Positions 1-5,533 are shown, counted from the first letter of the stretch. The stretch: DNA of 6,131 bases from CAZDOD01 sp964506935 (GCA_964506935.1 CAZDOD010000166.1:1-6131), one strand, 5' to 3'. Numbers and translations are program-made. Notes: generated by a model not told the origin, from the sequence alone.

Positions 1-97
1 TCTCGCGAAGGGCACGGCAGGATATAAGAGAAAATACGAAAAACAGGGAGATCAGGATGGTAAGGAAAAATATTAACTCTCTTTTATAACGCCTCAT
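1..97 (-). CDS. N-terminus of a putative lipoprotein (partial, runs off left edge)
   Basis: A minus-strand reading frame starts with ATG at 97..95 and stays open to the window edge, giving 32 visible codons. The N-terminus is a lipoprotein-type signal peptide: basic residues first (MRRYKRE), then a hydrophobic stretch of about 18 residues rich in Leu, Ile and Phe, then the lipobox LISC with the Cys at about residue 27. A Shine-Dalgarno GGAGGC lies at 108..103, about 6 bases before the ATG. By established knowledge such proteins are cut by signal peptidase II before the Cys, lipidated and anchored in the membrane. The mature domain is outside the window, so its function cannot be given. The gene follows the DUF5684 gene on the same strand, but a terminator separates them, so it probably has its own promoter. 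Confidence 0.66.
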   Translation of the reverse strand, partial: MRRYKRELIFFLTILISLFFVFSLISCRALRE

Positions 98-148
98 TTG
101 TTGCCTCCATTGCATTTAATCGGAAATTTTAAATCAAAATATTGATTC

Positions 149-185
149 AAAAAATAAAAAAGGGGACCGATCATTTTCGGCCCCC
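149..185 (-). terminator. Rho-independent terminator of the DUF5684 gene
   Basis: Read on the minus strand, a 9-bp stem pairs GGGGGCCGA (185..177) with TCGGTCCCC (170..162) around a 6-base loop (176..171). All positions pair, with one G-U. A U-rich tail follows (161..149, twelve of thirteen bases are U). It lies about 22 bases past the stop of the small membrane-protein gene, in the right orientation to end its transcript. Confidence 0.92.
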
Positions 186-207
186 ATTAATTAAAGGAGG
201 AGCTTTT

Positions 208-555
208 CTACTTCCCCCACGCCAAAATAGCAAGGATTACAAGATTCACAAAAGGTATCAAGAGAAGTATTACCCACCAACCGGGCTTGCCTCTGGCCTT
301 GCAGATATCGATCCACACGATGATAAGAATGATTAAGTTTACAATGGGAATTAAAAGGAGGATAAACCACCAAAGTGGTCGTTTTGCTATCATCAGGATC
401 AAAAAGATATTCAAGATTGGAACCCATGCAAACCATGCGTTCTTAGTTTTCGTCTTATTGGCGATACCCATTAAAGCAAGGGCCATGAAGACATAGGCAA
501 TGATCATGATGATAATTGAGCTTGTGTTAAATCCTCCACCCGCTGCGTAGTCCAT
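208..555 (-). CDS. DUF5684-type small integral membrane protein
   Basis: A 115-residue protein made almost entirely of hydrophobic helices: about residues 12-30, 42-57, 62-84 and 92-113, with short polar or basic links (KTKTKN near 34-39, KARGKPG near 86-92). The motif W..P..N recurs three times (W44-P46-N49, then WW62-63/P70/N73, then WW93-94/P101/N104), so the chain looks like an internally repeated helix unit. The composition and the phrase NAWFAWVPILN are typical of DUF5684, a family of unknown function sometimes mislabelled signal peptidase; no Ser/Lys catalytic pair is visible. The start is set by a strong AAGGAGGT at 567..560, 5 bases before the ATG. It has its own promoter and terminator, so it is probably a single-gene transcript. 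It has no evident link to the neighbouring operon. The family call is from memory of the motif. Confidence 0.86.
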   Translation of the reverse strand: MDYAAGGGFNTSSIIIMIIAYVFMALALMGIANKTKTKNAWFAWVPILNIFLILMIAKRPLWWFILLLIPIVNLIILIIVWIDICKARGKPGWWVILLLIPFVNLVILAILAWGK

Positions 556-593
556 AATTACCTCCTTAAGAAAGGATTATTGGATTATGAGAT

Positions 594-624
594 ATTATAT
601 ATTATAAAAAATGATTCAAGTCAA
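594..624 (-). promoter_or_regulatory. Sigma70-type promoter for the DUF5684 gene
   Basis: On the minus strand, TTGACT (624..619) matches the -35 consensus at five of six bases. It is followed after 17 bases by TATATA (601..596), or after 19 bases by a perfect TATAAT (599..594). The stretch is AT-rich and would give a leader of roughly 30 bases before the ATG at 555. Confidence 0.72.
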
Positions 625-782
625 CTAATTATCCGGTTTTTTGGGCGTTTGATCGGCTATTTTTCGGGATTTTCTTACGATATCTGAGTTTTTCTAAATT
701 CGAGGGGCCTATAGGACACAGATACTACTGAAAACATATTCTGACGATATTGAAGTTTTTTCAAAAATCATGTTAAAAAGAC

Positions 783-811
783 TTGACAAGAAATGAATAT
801 TATACTAAAAA
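783..811 (+). promoter_or_regulatory. Possible promoter of the thiolase-like/DUF35 operon
   Basis: A perfect -35 hexamer TTGACA is at 783-788. A 17-base spacer leads to the weak hexamer TAAAAA (806-811, four of six matches). A better hexamer, TATACT (801-806), lies only 12 bases from TTGACA and has no -35 at normal spacing. The -35 is convincing and the -10 is not. Transcription from here would start near 818, inside the palindrome at 818-843, with a leader of about 120 bases. Confidence 0.4.
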
Positions 812-817
812 CGTCAT

Positions 818-843
818 ATGTCTTATTATCTTATATAAGACAT
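818..843. promoter_or_regulatory. Perfect palindrome, candidate repressor operator
   Basis: ATGTCTTAT (818-826) and ATAAGACAT (835-843) form a perfect 9-bp inverted repeat with an 8-base centre (827-834). The dyad lies just past the candidate promoter, where a bound dimer would block transcription start. There is no following U-tract and the arms are AT-rich, so a protein-binding site is more likely than a terminator. By analogy with fatty-acid and steroid gene regulation a TetR-family repressor is possible, but no regulator gene is in the window. Confidence 0.5.
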
Positions 844-906
844 TTCCGTTTTTAACGGGATACAGATTAAACCCATGGGATATCTAAGGGGAAATATAAA
901 TATAGG

Positions 907-926
907 GGAAAGATAAGGAAAGATAA
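907..926 (+). repeat. Tandem 10-bp direct repeat in the operon leader
   Basis: GGAAAGATAA occurs twice head to tail (907-916 and 917-926), directly followed by AGGG (927-930), which probably is the Shine-Dalgarno site of the gene starting at 940 (9-base spacing). The surrounding 888-936 is almost all purine. It may simply be an unstructured leader that helps ribosome loading; no function is shown. Confidence 0.6.
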
Positions 927-939
927 AGGGAAAAAGAAC

Positions 940-2082
940 ATGGCTGACAAGGTTTTTATTGTAGGTGTCTCCCAGACAAAATTTGAGGCCGACAAAGGTT
1001 ATCAGACGATACCCGAGATGATTTTCGAGGTCGTATTGGATGTATTGGCCGACGCAAATGTATCCATAGACGATATAGATGCGATTGTTACGTCTTCGGT
1101 CGATCTGTGGGACGGCGGGACGGCGACAAACGCCCTTATCACCGATGCCGTGGGGGCGGTGATGAAGCCCGAGACGAGGGTAGCTTCGGACGGGCTGGGG
1201 GCATTGATGCAGGGGGCGATGATGATTATGGCCGATGCCGCCGATCTCATACTGATTGTGTCCCACGGGAAGGGCTCAATGGCGCCCCAGCTTTCGATAT
1301 CGAATTGGACCTTCGACCCGATATATCAGCAGACTTTGGGCCTTGACTATCTCATAGCCGGCGCCCTGTCGGCAAGAGACTACATGGGAAAATACGGCAT
1401 CTCGGAGGAGGGGTGCGCCCTTGCATCGGTAAAGGCACTTAAAAACGCCATGGGCAATCCATATGCGCAGATGTCTGGCAATATCACGATAGATGACGTA
1501 ATGGATTCCAAACCCCTCGCATCGCCGATAAAGGAGCTCGATTTCGCCCCAGCGTCCGACGGGGCGTGTGCGGTAATCATCTCGAGCAAAGAGAAGGCCA
1601 AGGCCCTCAATGTGCCATGCGTGGAGATCAGGGGGATGGGCTCGGTCCACGATATCCATTATCTCGCACACAGGGATCTATCCGGAGGGAGGGCCGCTGT
1701 CGGTGCGGCGGAGAAGGCGTATCAGATGGCGGGGATCAAAAAGCCTATTGAAGAGATAGATTTTTTCGAGATAACGACGCTTTTCTCGTTCGAGGAGCTA
1801 ATGATAACCGAGCTTTTGGGGCTTACCGAAAGGGGCGGCGGCGAAAAGCTGATAAAAGACGGCACTACATCAATGGGTGGAAAAATCCCGGTCAATCCGT
1901 CGGGTGGGATGCTCTCGGGAAATCCGATCAACGTCTCGGGCCTTGTGAGGTTGGTAGAGGTGACCCTGCAGCTTCTTGGAAAGGCCGATGGAAGGCAGAT
2001 AAATGCTGTAAAGGTCGGGGTTGCTCACGGCATGTCGGGCTCGTGCGGCGAACAACAGTATGTCGTAGTCGCAGGTATCTAA
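940..2082 (+). CDS. SCP2-type thiolase-fold protein lacking thiolase catalytic residues (Ltp4-like; putative aldolase subunit)
   Basis: A 380-residue member of the thiolase superfamily, full length for the SCP2/lipid-transfer-protein branch. The N-terminal IVGVSQTKF, the middle SDGACAVI (207-214) and the C-terminal VNPSGG (318-323) are family landmarks. The active site is altered. The nucleophilic Cys aligns with Ala82 (VASDGLGAL). The His of the HDCF motif aligns with Thr279 (EITTLFS). The His of GHP is Asn328 (GNPINVSG). His363 near the C-terminus (AHGMSG) is kept, and Cys369 is close by. Normal thiolase chemistry is therefore unlikely. It is the first operon gene, followed 17 bases later by a paralog and then by two DUF35 genes, the usual partners of such proteins. 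I infer one subunit of a heteromeric CoA-thioester C-C lyase, perhaps the structural or CoA-binding one. Automatic annotation would probably say acetyl-CoA acetyltransferase. The fold is sure; the aldolase role is inference. Confidence 0.9.
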   Translation: MADKVFIVGVSQTKFEADKGYQTIPEMIFEVVLDVLADANVSIDDIDAIVTSSVDLWDGGTATNALITDAVGAVMKPETRVASDGLGALMQGAMMIMADAADLILIVSHGKGSMAPQLSISNWTFDPIYQQTLGLDYLIAGALSARDYMGKYGISEEGCALASVKALKNAMGNPYAQMSGNITIDDVMDSKPLASPIKELDFAPASDGACAVIISSKEKAKALNVPCVEIRGMGSVHDIHYLAHRDLSGGRAAVGAAEKAYQMAGIKKPIEEIDFFEITTLFSFEELMITELLGLTERGGGEKLIKDGTTSMGGKIPVNPSGGMLSGNPINVSGLVRLVEVTLQLLGKADGRQINAVKVGVAHGMSGSCGEQQYVVVAGI

Positions 2083-2085
2083 CAG

Positions 2086-2090
2086 AAAGG
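2086..2090 (+). promoter_or_regulatory. Ribosome binding site deciding the second thiolase-like start
   Basis: AAAGG abuts an ATG at 2091 with no spacing but sits 9 bases before the ATG at 2100. The protein from 2100 begins MARRVAIVGTGQT, which is where thiolase-fold proteins normally begin, so 2100 is preferred. The frame is also open upstream to 2043, but that part overlaps the preceding gene. Confidence 0.7.
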
Positions 2091-2099
2091 ATGAACAAA

Positions 2100-3260
2100 A
2101 TGGCAAGGAGGGTTGCGATAGTAGGGACGGGGCAAACAAGGCATAAGAGCCGCAGGAACGATGTCAATATGATGGAATTGATATATGAGGCGGCGAGGGC
2201 CGCCCTCGACGACTGCGAGATGGAGGCAAAGGACATAGATTCGGTCGTCATTGCAAATATGGAGATGTTCGAGGGGAGGGCGCTTCCTGACCTGTGGGCC
2301 TCGCAGGGGGCGGGTGCATATATGAAGCAGAGCTACAAGATAGCCACTGGGGGGACGTCGGGCTCTTCGGGGGCGATAGCAGGGTTTTATCAGGTGGCGT
2401 CGGGAATCTTCGATACGGTGATGGTCGTCGGTTTTGAGAAGCAGTCGGACGGGCATACTGCGGCGGGAATGGCGCTCACGGACCCGATGTGGGACAGGCA
2501 CATAGCGGCGGCCGCGATCGGAAATTTCGCTCTCTCGATATCTCAATATGTTTCGGAGAGGGGAGTCACGCAGGAGCAGGCGGCGAAGGTCGCCGTAAAG
2601 GCGAGGAGAAATGCCTGCAATAATCCCCACGCCCACCTTCATATCCCCGATATAACGGTCGATGCCGTCCTCAAATCGCCGTATCTCGCCTACCCGATCC
2701 ATCGCCTCGATATGTGCCCGACGTCGGACGGGGCATGCGCGATAATCTACACCGAAGAAAAAAGGGCGAAAAAAATCTCCCCCCGGCCCGCATGGGTGAG
2801 GGGAGTCGCCACGAGACACGATCACCTCTACCTCGGTGATTTGAAAAGACGTCTCCTCGACATGAGGACATTAAGGGAGGCGGCACGTGCCGTCTACGAG
2901 AAGGTCGGGATAAAAGAGCCACTAAAAGAATTCGATGTTGCCGAGATATACGAGCCGGTGAGCTATGCCGAGCTCGCATGGTATGAGCTTTTAGGCCTCT
3001 GCAAGGAGGGGGAGGCGGGAAGGCTGATCGACGACGGCGTAACCGAGATGGACGGGGAACTTCCGGTAAATCCATCGGGGGGCGTTATGTCTACAAATCC
3101 GATCGGGGCGTCGGGGACGATCCGTGTCGCCGAGGCCGCATGCCAGATACACGGGAGGGCCGGAAAGAGACAGGTGGACGACGTAAACATGGCACTCGTT
3201 ACGGGGTACGGCGTATATTCGTGGGCGGACGTAATGATTCTTTCGAGCACGCCAGGTTAG
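2100..3260 (+). CDS. SCP2-type thiolase-fold protein with Tyr for an active-site His (Ltp3-like; putative aldolase catalytic subunit)
   Basis: A 386-residue thiolase-superfamily protein, paralogous to the preceding gene; they share VNPSGG, a following NPI..SG and SDGACA. Numbered from the start at 2100, the nucleophilic Cys position is Gly85 (TGGTSGSSG). The His of the SCP2 HDCF motif is Tyr284 (EIYEPVSY). The GHP His is Asn333 (STNPIGASG). The C-terminal His/Cys region reads VTGYGVYSW (367-375), with Tyr370 in place of the usual His. The actinobacterial steroid aldolase Ltp2, which works with a DUF35 partner, is known to lack the thiolase cysteines and to carry Tyr in place of oxyanion-hole histidines; Tyr284 matches one of these. 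I infer a retro-aldol or related C-C lyase acting on a beta-hydroxyacyl-CoA in the cytoplasm, together with the upstream paralog and the DUF35 proteins. The substrate is unknown. A non-catalytic scaffold role remains possible. Confidence 0.9.
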   Translation: MARRVAIVGTGQTRHKSRRNDVNMMELIYEAARAALDDCEMEAKDIDSVVIANMEMFEGRALPDLWASQGAGAYMKQSYKIATGGTSGSSGAIAGFYQVASGIFDTVMVVGFEKQSDGHTAAGMALTDPMWDRHIAAAAIGNFALSISQYVSERGVTQEQAAKVAVKARRNACNNPHAHLHIPDITVDAVLKSPYLAYPIHRLDMCPTSDGACAIIYTEEKRAKKISPRPAWVRGVATRHDHLYLGDLKRRLLDMRTLREAARAVYEKVGIKEPLKEFDVAEIYEPVSYAELAWYELLGLCKEGEAGRLIDDGVTEMDGELPVNPSGGVMSTNPIGASGTIRVAEAACQIHGRAGKRQVDDVNMALVTGYGVYSWADVMILSSTPG

Positions 3261-3273
3261 GAGTGAAATAGAT

Positions 3274-3777
3274 ATGAGCGATAAGAAAAATGTCGTAGTG
3301 GATGAGAAAACGGGGGAGGAGCTCTTCAGCGTCCCGGTGTTGATGGACATCGAGTTCAGATACCCGGCGGGGAAATATTTTTCCTACTTCTTTAAGGTGA
3401 TGAAAGAGGAGGGGAAATTTATGGCCACCCGATGCAGTGGCTGTGGTCAGGTGCTACTCCCGCCGAGGCCTGTGTGCGGAGATTGTTTTAAACCGATGAC
3501 CGAGTGGGTCGAGGTCGGCCCGGAGGGGACGGTCACGGGCTTTACCTCGGTGCACTTTTCTTTTTACGACGCCAATATCGGAAGAGAGAGGCCCGTGCCG
3601 TTCGGCTCGGCGCTGATCCAGCTTGACGGCGCCGACAACGATATAAATCACTTTCTCGAAGAGGGCAACGTCGAAAAGATGTTTATAGGCATGAGAGTCA
3701 TGCCGGTATTCAAGGAAAAGAGGGAGGGGAATATCGGCGATATACTGTTTTTTAGGACGATAGAGGGTGGTAAATAG
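3274..3777 (+). CDS. DUF35 zinc-ribbon/OB-fold protein, first copy
   Basis: A 167-residue protein with the DUF35 layout. An N-terminal helical part (about 33-50, YFSYFFKVMKEEGK) comes first. A rubredoxin-like zinc ribbon follows with C54-x2-C57 and C68-x2-C71 (CSGC and CGDC). An OB-fold runs from about residue 78 (WVEVGPEGTV) to the end, with the typical late R-V-x-P-V-F and GDILFF. DUF35 proteins are obligate partners of thiolase-fold enzymes (BbsA in benzoylsuccinyl-CoA thiolase, ChsH2-DUF35 in the steroid aldolase, the archaeal thiolase/HMG-CoA synthase complex), where they stabilise the complex and help channel CoA substrates. The start follows AGGAG at 3259-3263, which overlaps the stop of the preceding gene. 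The N-terminal extension of about 20 residues is longer than in the second copy. I infer it pairs with one of the two thiolase-like proteins upstream; which one cannot be told. Confidence 0.93.
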   Translation: MSDKKNVVVDEKTGEELFSVPVLMDIEFRYPAGKYFSYFFKVMKEEGKFMATRCSGCGQVLLPPRPVCGDCFKPMTEWVEVGPEGTVTGFTSVHFSFYDANIGRERPVPFGSALIQLDGADNDINHFLEEGNVEKMFIGMRVMPVFKEKREGNIGDILFFRTIEGGK

Positions 3778-3778
3778 C

Positions 3779-4222
3779 ATGGAAGAATATCATGTCATCC
3801 CGAAAAAGATCACGATCCCATTCAGCTATACCGCGGGGAGGGTTGCGAGCCGATTCTTTTCGGAGCTCAGGGATAACAAAAAAATCATGGGTGTACGATG
3901 TCCCTCGTGCAAAAAAGTGATCATCCCGCCCCAGCTCATCTGCGTCGAGTGCTTTGAGGTGACCGAAGACTGGGTCGAGGTGGGGCCGGGGGGGTTGCTC
4001 CTAAACTACACCGTGGTCGAAAGGCCCGAGCCACATTATCCGGTGAAACCTCCCTTCATCGTTGGGATCATCAGGCTTGATGGCGCAGACACGAATCTCA
4101 TCCACTTTGTCAGGGGGATAAAGGGGGATGGGGATATTAACATCAGGCTCGTACCGAAATTTGCTGAAGACAGGACGGGGTCGATAAGGGACATCGAATA
4201 TTTCGAGCCGGAGAAGGGGTAG
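3779..4222 (+). CDS. DUF35 zinc-ribbon/OB-fold protein, second copy
   Basis: A 147-residue paralog of the preceding gene, with the same order of parts: helical N-terminus (about 15-35), zinc ribbon C41-x2-C44 and C55-x2-C58 (CPSC, CVEC), then an OB-fold opening with WVEVGPGG (65-72) and closing with IRDIEYFEP. IIRLDGADTNLIHF parallels the DGAD.DINHF of the first copy, so the two came from a duplication but are now clearly diverged. The ATG at 3779 follows the preceding stop by one base and has GAGGGTGG (3763-3770) upstream. A GTG at 3767 is in frame but would sit inside that ribosome site, so 3779 is preferred. The tight coupling and the matching number of thiolase-like genes suggest a two-plus-two heteromeric complex (inference). 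Confidence 0.93.
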   Translation: MEEYHVIPKKITIPFSYTAGRVASRFFSELRDNKKIMGVRCPSCKKVIIPPQLICVECFEVTEDWVEVGPGGLLLNYTVVERPEPHYPVKPPFIVGIIRLDGADTNLIHFVRGIKGDGDINIRLVPKFAEDRTGSIRDIEYFEPEKG

Positions 4223-4225
4223 ATT

Positions 4226-5017
4226 ATGACGGTAGTCTTTGAAAAGAAAGATAAGATAGCCGTGATCACGATCAACCGCCCGGAGGTGAGAAACGCCATC
4301 GACCTCGAGACGAGCAAAAAACTTTCTGATGCGTGGACAAAATTTCGGGACGAAGATGATCTCTGGGTTGCGATAATAACCGGGGCGGGCGATGTGGCAT
4401 TTTCATCAGGGGCCGATCTCAAAAAGATCGGGCAGTTCTACAGGGAGATGACGCCTTCAGGACGCCGCCATTTTTCCGAAACGATGCCCGGGATAGGGGG
4501 AATCACGAGAAATCTCGAAATCTTCAAGCCTATCATAGCGGCGATAAACGGCCACTGTCTCGCCGGTGGGCTCGAGATCGCCCTCGCCTGTGATATCCGC
4601 ATTGCGTCGGACAACGCCACCTTCGGCCTCATGGAGACGGGCTGGGGGATCATGCCGGGCGCCGGAGGGACTCAGAGGCTTGCGAGGATTGTCGGGATGG
4701 CGAAGGCCCTTGAGATGATACTTATGGCGAAGAGGATTGACGCCGATGAGGCAAAGAGGATCGGGCTTGTTAGCGATGTGGTATCGACTGAAGAGCTCAT
4801 GCCGAGGGCCATTTCGACGGCACAAAAGATATGTGAAAACGGCCCCCTTGCCGTGAGGGCGGCAAAGGAGGCGATAATAAGGGGTATGGATATGGGGCTT
4901 TCCGAGGGGCTCAGGCTCGAGCAGTTTCTGGCGGAGCCGTTGAGGTCGACCGAAGACGCAATGGAGGGCCCGATGGCGTTTGTCCAGAAGAGGAAACCGA
5001 ATTTCAAGGGGAGATGA
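4226..5017 (+). CDS. Enoyl-CoA hydratase/isomerase (crotonase) family protein
   Basis: A 263-residue crotonase, normal length for the family. INRPEVRNAID (16-26) is the N-terminal signature, FSSGADLK (59-66) forms part of the CoA and oxyanion site, and NGHCLAGGLEIALACDIRIA (108-127) is the core motif. Both glutamates used by true hydratases are present: Glu117 (GGLEIAL) and Glu137 (FGLMETG, before GIMPGAGGTQRL). Hydration of an enoyl-CoA to a beta-hydroxyacyl-CoA is therefore plausible. The insertion around 70-92 (FYREMTPSG...) lies in the substrate-binding region, and the exact substrate is not readable. The gene starts 3 bases after the second DUF35 gene with GGAGAAGGGG in front, so it is translationally linked to it. 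In context it could make the beta-hydroxyacyl-CoA cleaved by the thiolase-like/DUF35 complex, doing the job that MaoC-type hydratases do in steroid degraders (inference). Confidence 0.93.
   Translation: MTVVFEKKDKIAVITINRPEVRNAIDLETSKKLSDAWTKFRDEDDLWVAIITGAGDVAFSSGADLKKIGQFYREMTPSGRRHFSETMPGIGGITRNLEIFKPIIAAINGHCLAGGLEIALACDIRIASDNATFGLMETGWGIMPGAGGTQRLARIVGMAKALEMILMAKRIDADEAKRIGLVSDVVSTEELMPRAISTAQKICENGPLAVRAAKEAIIRGMDMGLSEGLRLEQFLAEPLRSTEDAMEGPMAFVQKRKPNFKGR
5008..5013 (+). promoter_or_regulatory. Ribosome binding site supporting a GTG start
   Basis: GGGGAG sits 8 bases before the GTG at 5022, and GAGGG (5016-5020) is closer still. The frame is open to an ATG at 4980, but that start would overlap the hydratase gene by 38 bases and add 14 basic residues unlike a hotdog protein. 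Confidence 0.6.
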
Positions 5018-5021
5018 GGGC

Positions 5022-5471
5022 GTGACCATTGACAGTGAGACGATAAAAAAGATATTCGAGGAAGAGATACCATTTCTACAAAAGGTAAAAGTCGTAATCG
5101 AGGAGGTGAGGCCGCGCTACGTCAGAGTAAAACTCCCGTATGAAAAGGGAAATGAGAACTACTGGGGGACATCCCACGCCGGGGCGCTCTTCACCTTCGG
5201 GGAGACGTGCGGGGGGGTGCTCGTCGCGGCGTCGTTTCCGCTCGGAAATATAATCCTCCTTGCGAAGGGTGCGAAGATAGATTATCTCAAAGGGGTGAGG
5301 GGGGATATAACCTCGGAGCTTTCGATCACGACCGAAGAGATCAAAAAGATAATGGAAAGGGTAAAGGCCGACGAGAACTTCACATATCCCATCTCAATGG
5401 AATTTAAAAATGAAAAAAAAGAAGTCGTTGCCGAGATGACGATCGACTACTATTTTAAGGAGAGGAATTAA
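5022..5471 (+). CDS. PaaI/DUF4442-like hotdog-fold acyl-CoA thioesterase
   Basis: A 149-residue protein from a GTG start, the usual size for a single hotdog domain. The long hotdog helix begins at HAGALFTFGETCGG (52-65). In PaaI-type thioesterases the motif HGG...D carries an acidic catalytic residue nine positions after the His; here Glu61 holds that place. Before it, VRVKLPY and NENYWGTSH match the strand and turn that lead into the helix. After it, AKIDYLKGVRGDIT and the closing strands complete the fold. The likely reaction is hydrolysis of an acyl-CoA to free acid and CoA in the cytoplasm as a tetramer, by family knowledge. It is the last operon gene, 4 bases after the hydratase, so it may clear a dead-end CoA ester or release a cleavage product. 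It could instead be a DUF4442/YiiD-C type protein; the two families are close. Confidence 0.82.
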   Translation: MTIDSETIKKIFEEEIPFLQKVKVVIEEVRPRYVRVKLPYEKGNENYWGTSHAGALFTFGETCGGVLVAASFPLGNIILLAKGAKIDYLKGVRGDITSELSITTEEIKKIMERVKADENFTYPISMEFKNEKKEVVAEMTIDYYFKERN

Positions 5472-5533
5472 TTAAAAAATCAAGAAAAAAATATTCTGAT
5501 AGTTAAATTAATAGACCAGTCTCATTTCCAATC
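5472..5533. other. Convergent gene end without a clear terminator
   Basis: These 62 bases separate the thioesterase stop from the stop of the opposing dehydrogenase gene. They are very AT-rich (A-runs at 5474-5479 and 5483-5490). I found no GC-rich hairpin followed by a T-run on either strand, so termination here is either Rho-dependent or uses the neighbouring coding ends. Confidence 0.55.

Larger units (their letters stand above)
556..939. other. Divergent intergenic region
   Basis: A 384-base, AT-rich stretch with no credible gene between the divergent DUF5684 gene and the six-gene operon. It holds the minus-strand promoter at 594-624, a possible plus-strand promoter at 783-811, a perfect inverted repeat at 818-843 and a purine-rich leader with a tandem repeat at 907-926. 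The part from about 630 to 780 shows no hairpin, repeat or reading frame that I can support. Confidence 0.8.

Noticed and set aside
132..147. Short inverted repeat AATCAA-AATA-TTGATT between the lipoprotein gene and the terminator
   Set aside because: Only 6-bp arms in very AT-rich DNA, so chance is likely; no promoter of good quality is positioned with it.
142..336. Plus-strand small open frame over the terminator and DUF5684 3' end
   Set aside because: It covers the terminator hairpin, has no ribosome site and has no protein-like pattern.
633..676. Two similar T-rich/G-rich stretches (CCGGTTTTTTGGG and CGGCTATTTTTCGGG)
   Set aside because: The match is imperfect and of low complexity; it does not form a clear repeat, hairpin or terminator.
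826..1266. Minus-strand open frame across the operon leader and first gene
   Set aside because: No ribosome site, low-complexity His/Arg/Pro composition, and overlap with the thiolase-like gene and its control region.
2079..2825. Long minus-strand open frame (248 codons) opposite the second thiolase-like gene
   Set aside because: It is rich in Arg, Pro and His with no recognisable domain and lies inside a well-supported gene; typical antisense shadow of biased codon use.
940..3260. Reading the two thiolase-fold genes as ordinary acetyl-CoA acetyltransferases
   Set aside because: The nucleophilic Cys and the GHP His are absent from both by motif alignment, and the DUF35 neighbours point to the Ltp-type branch.
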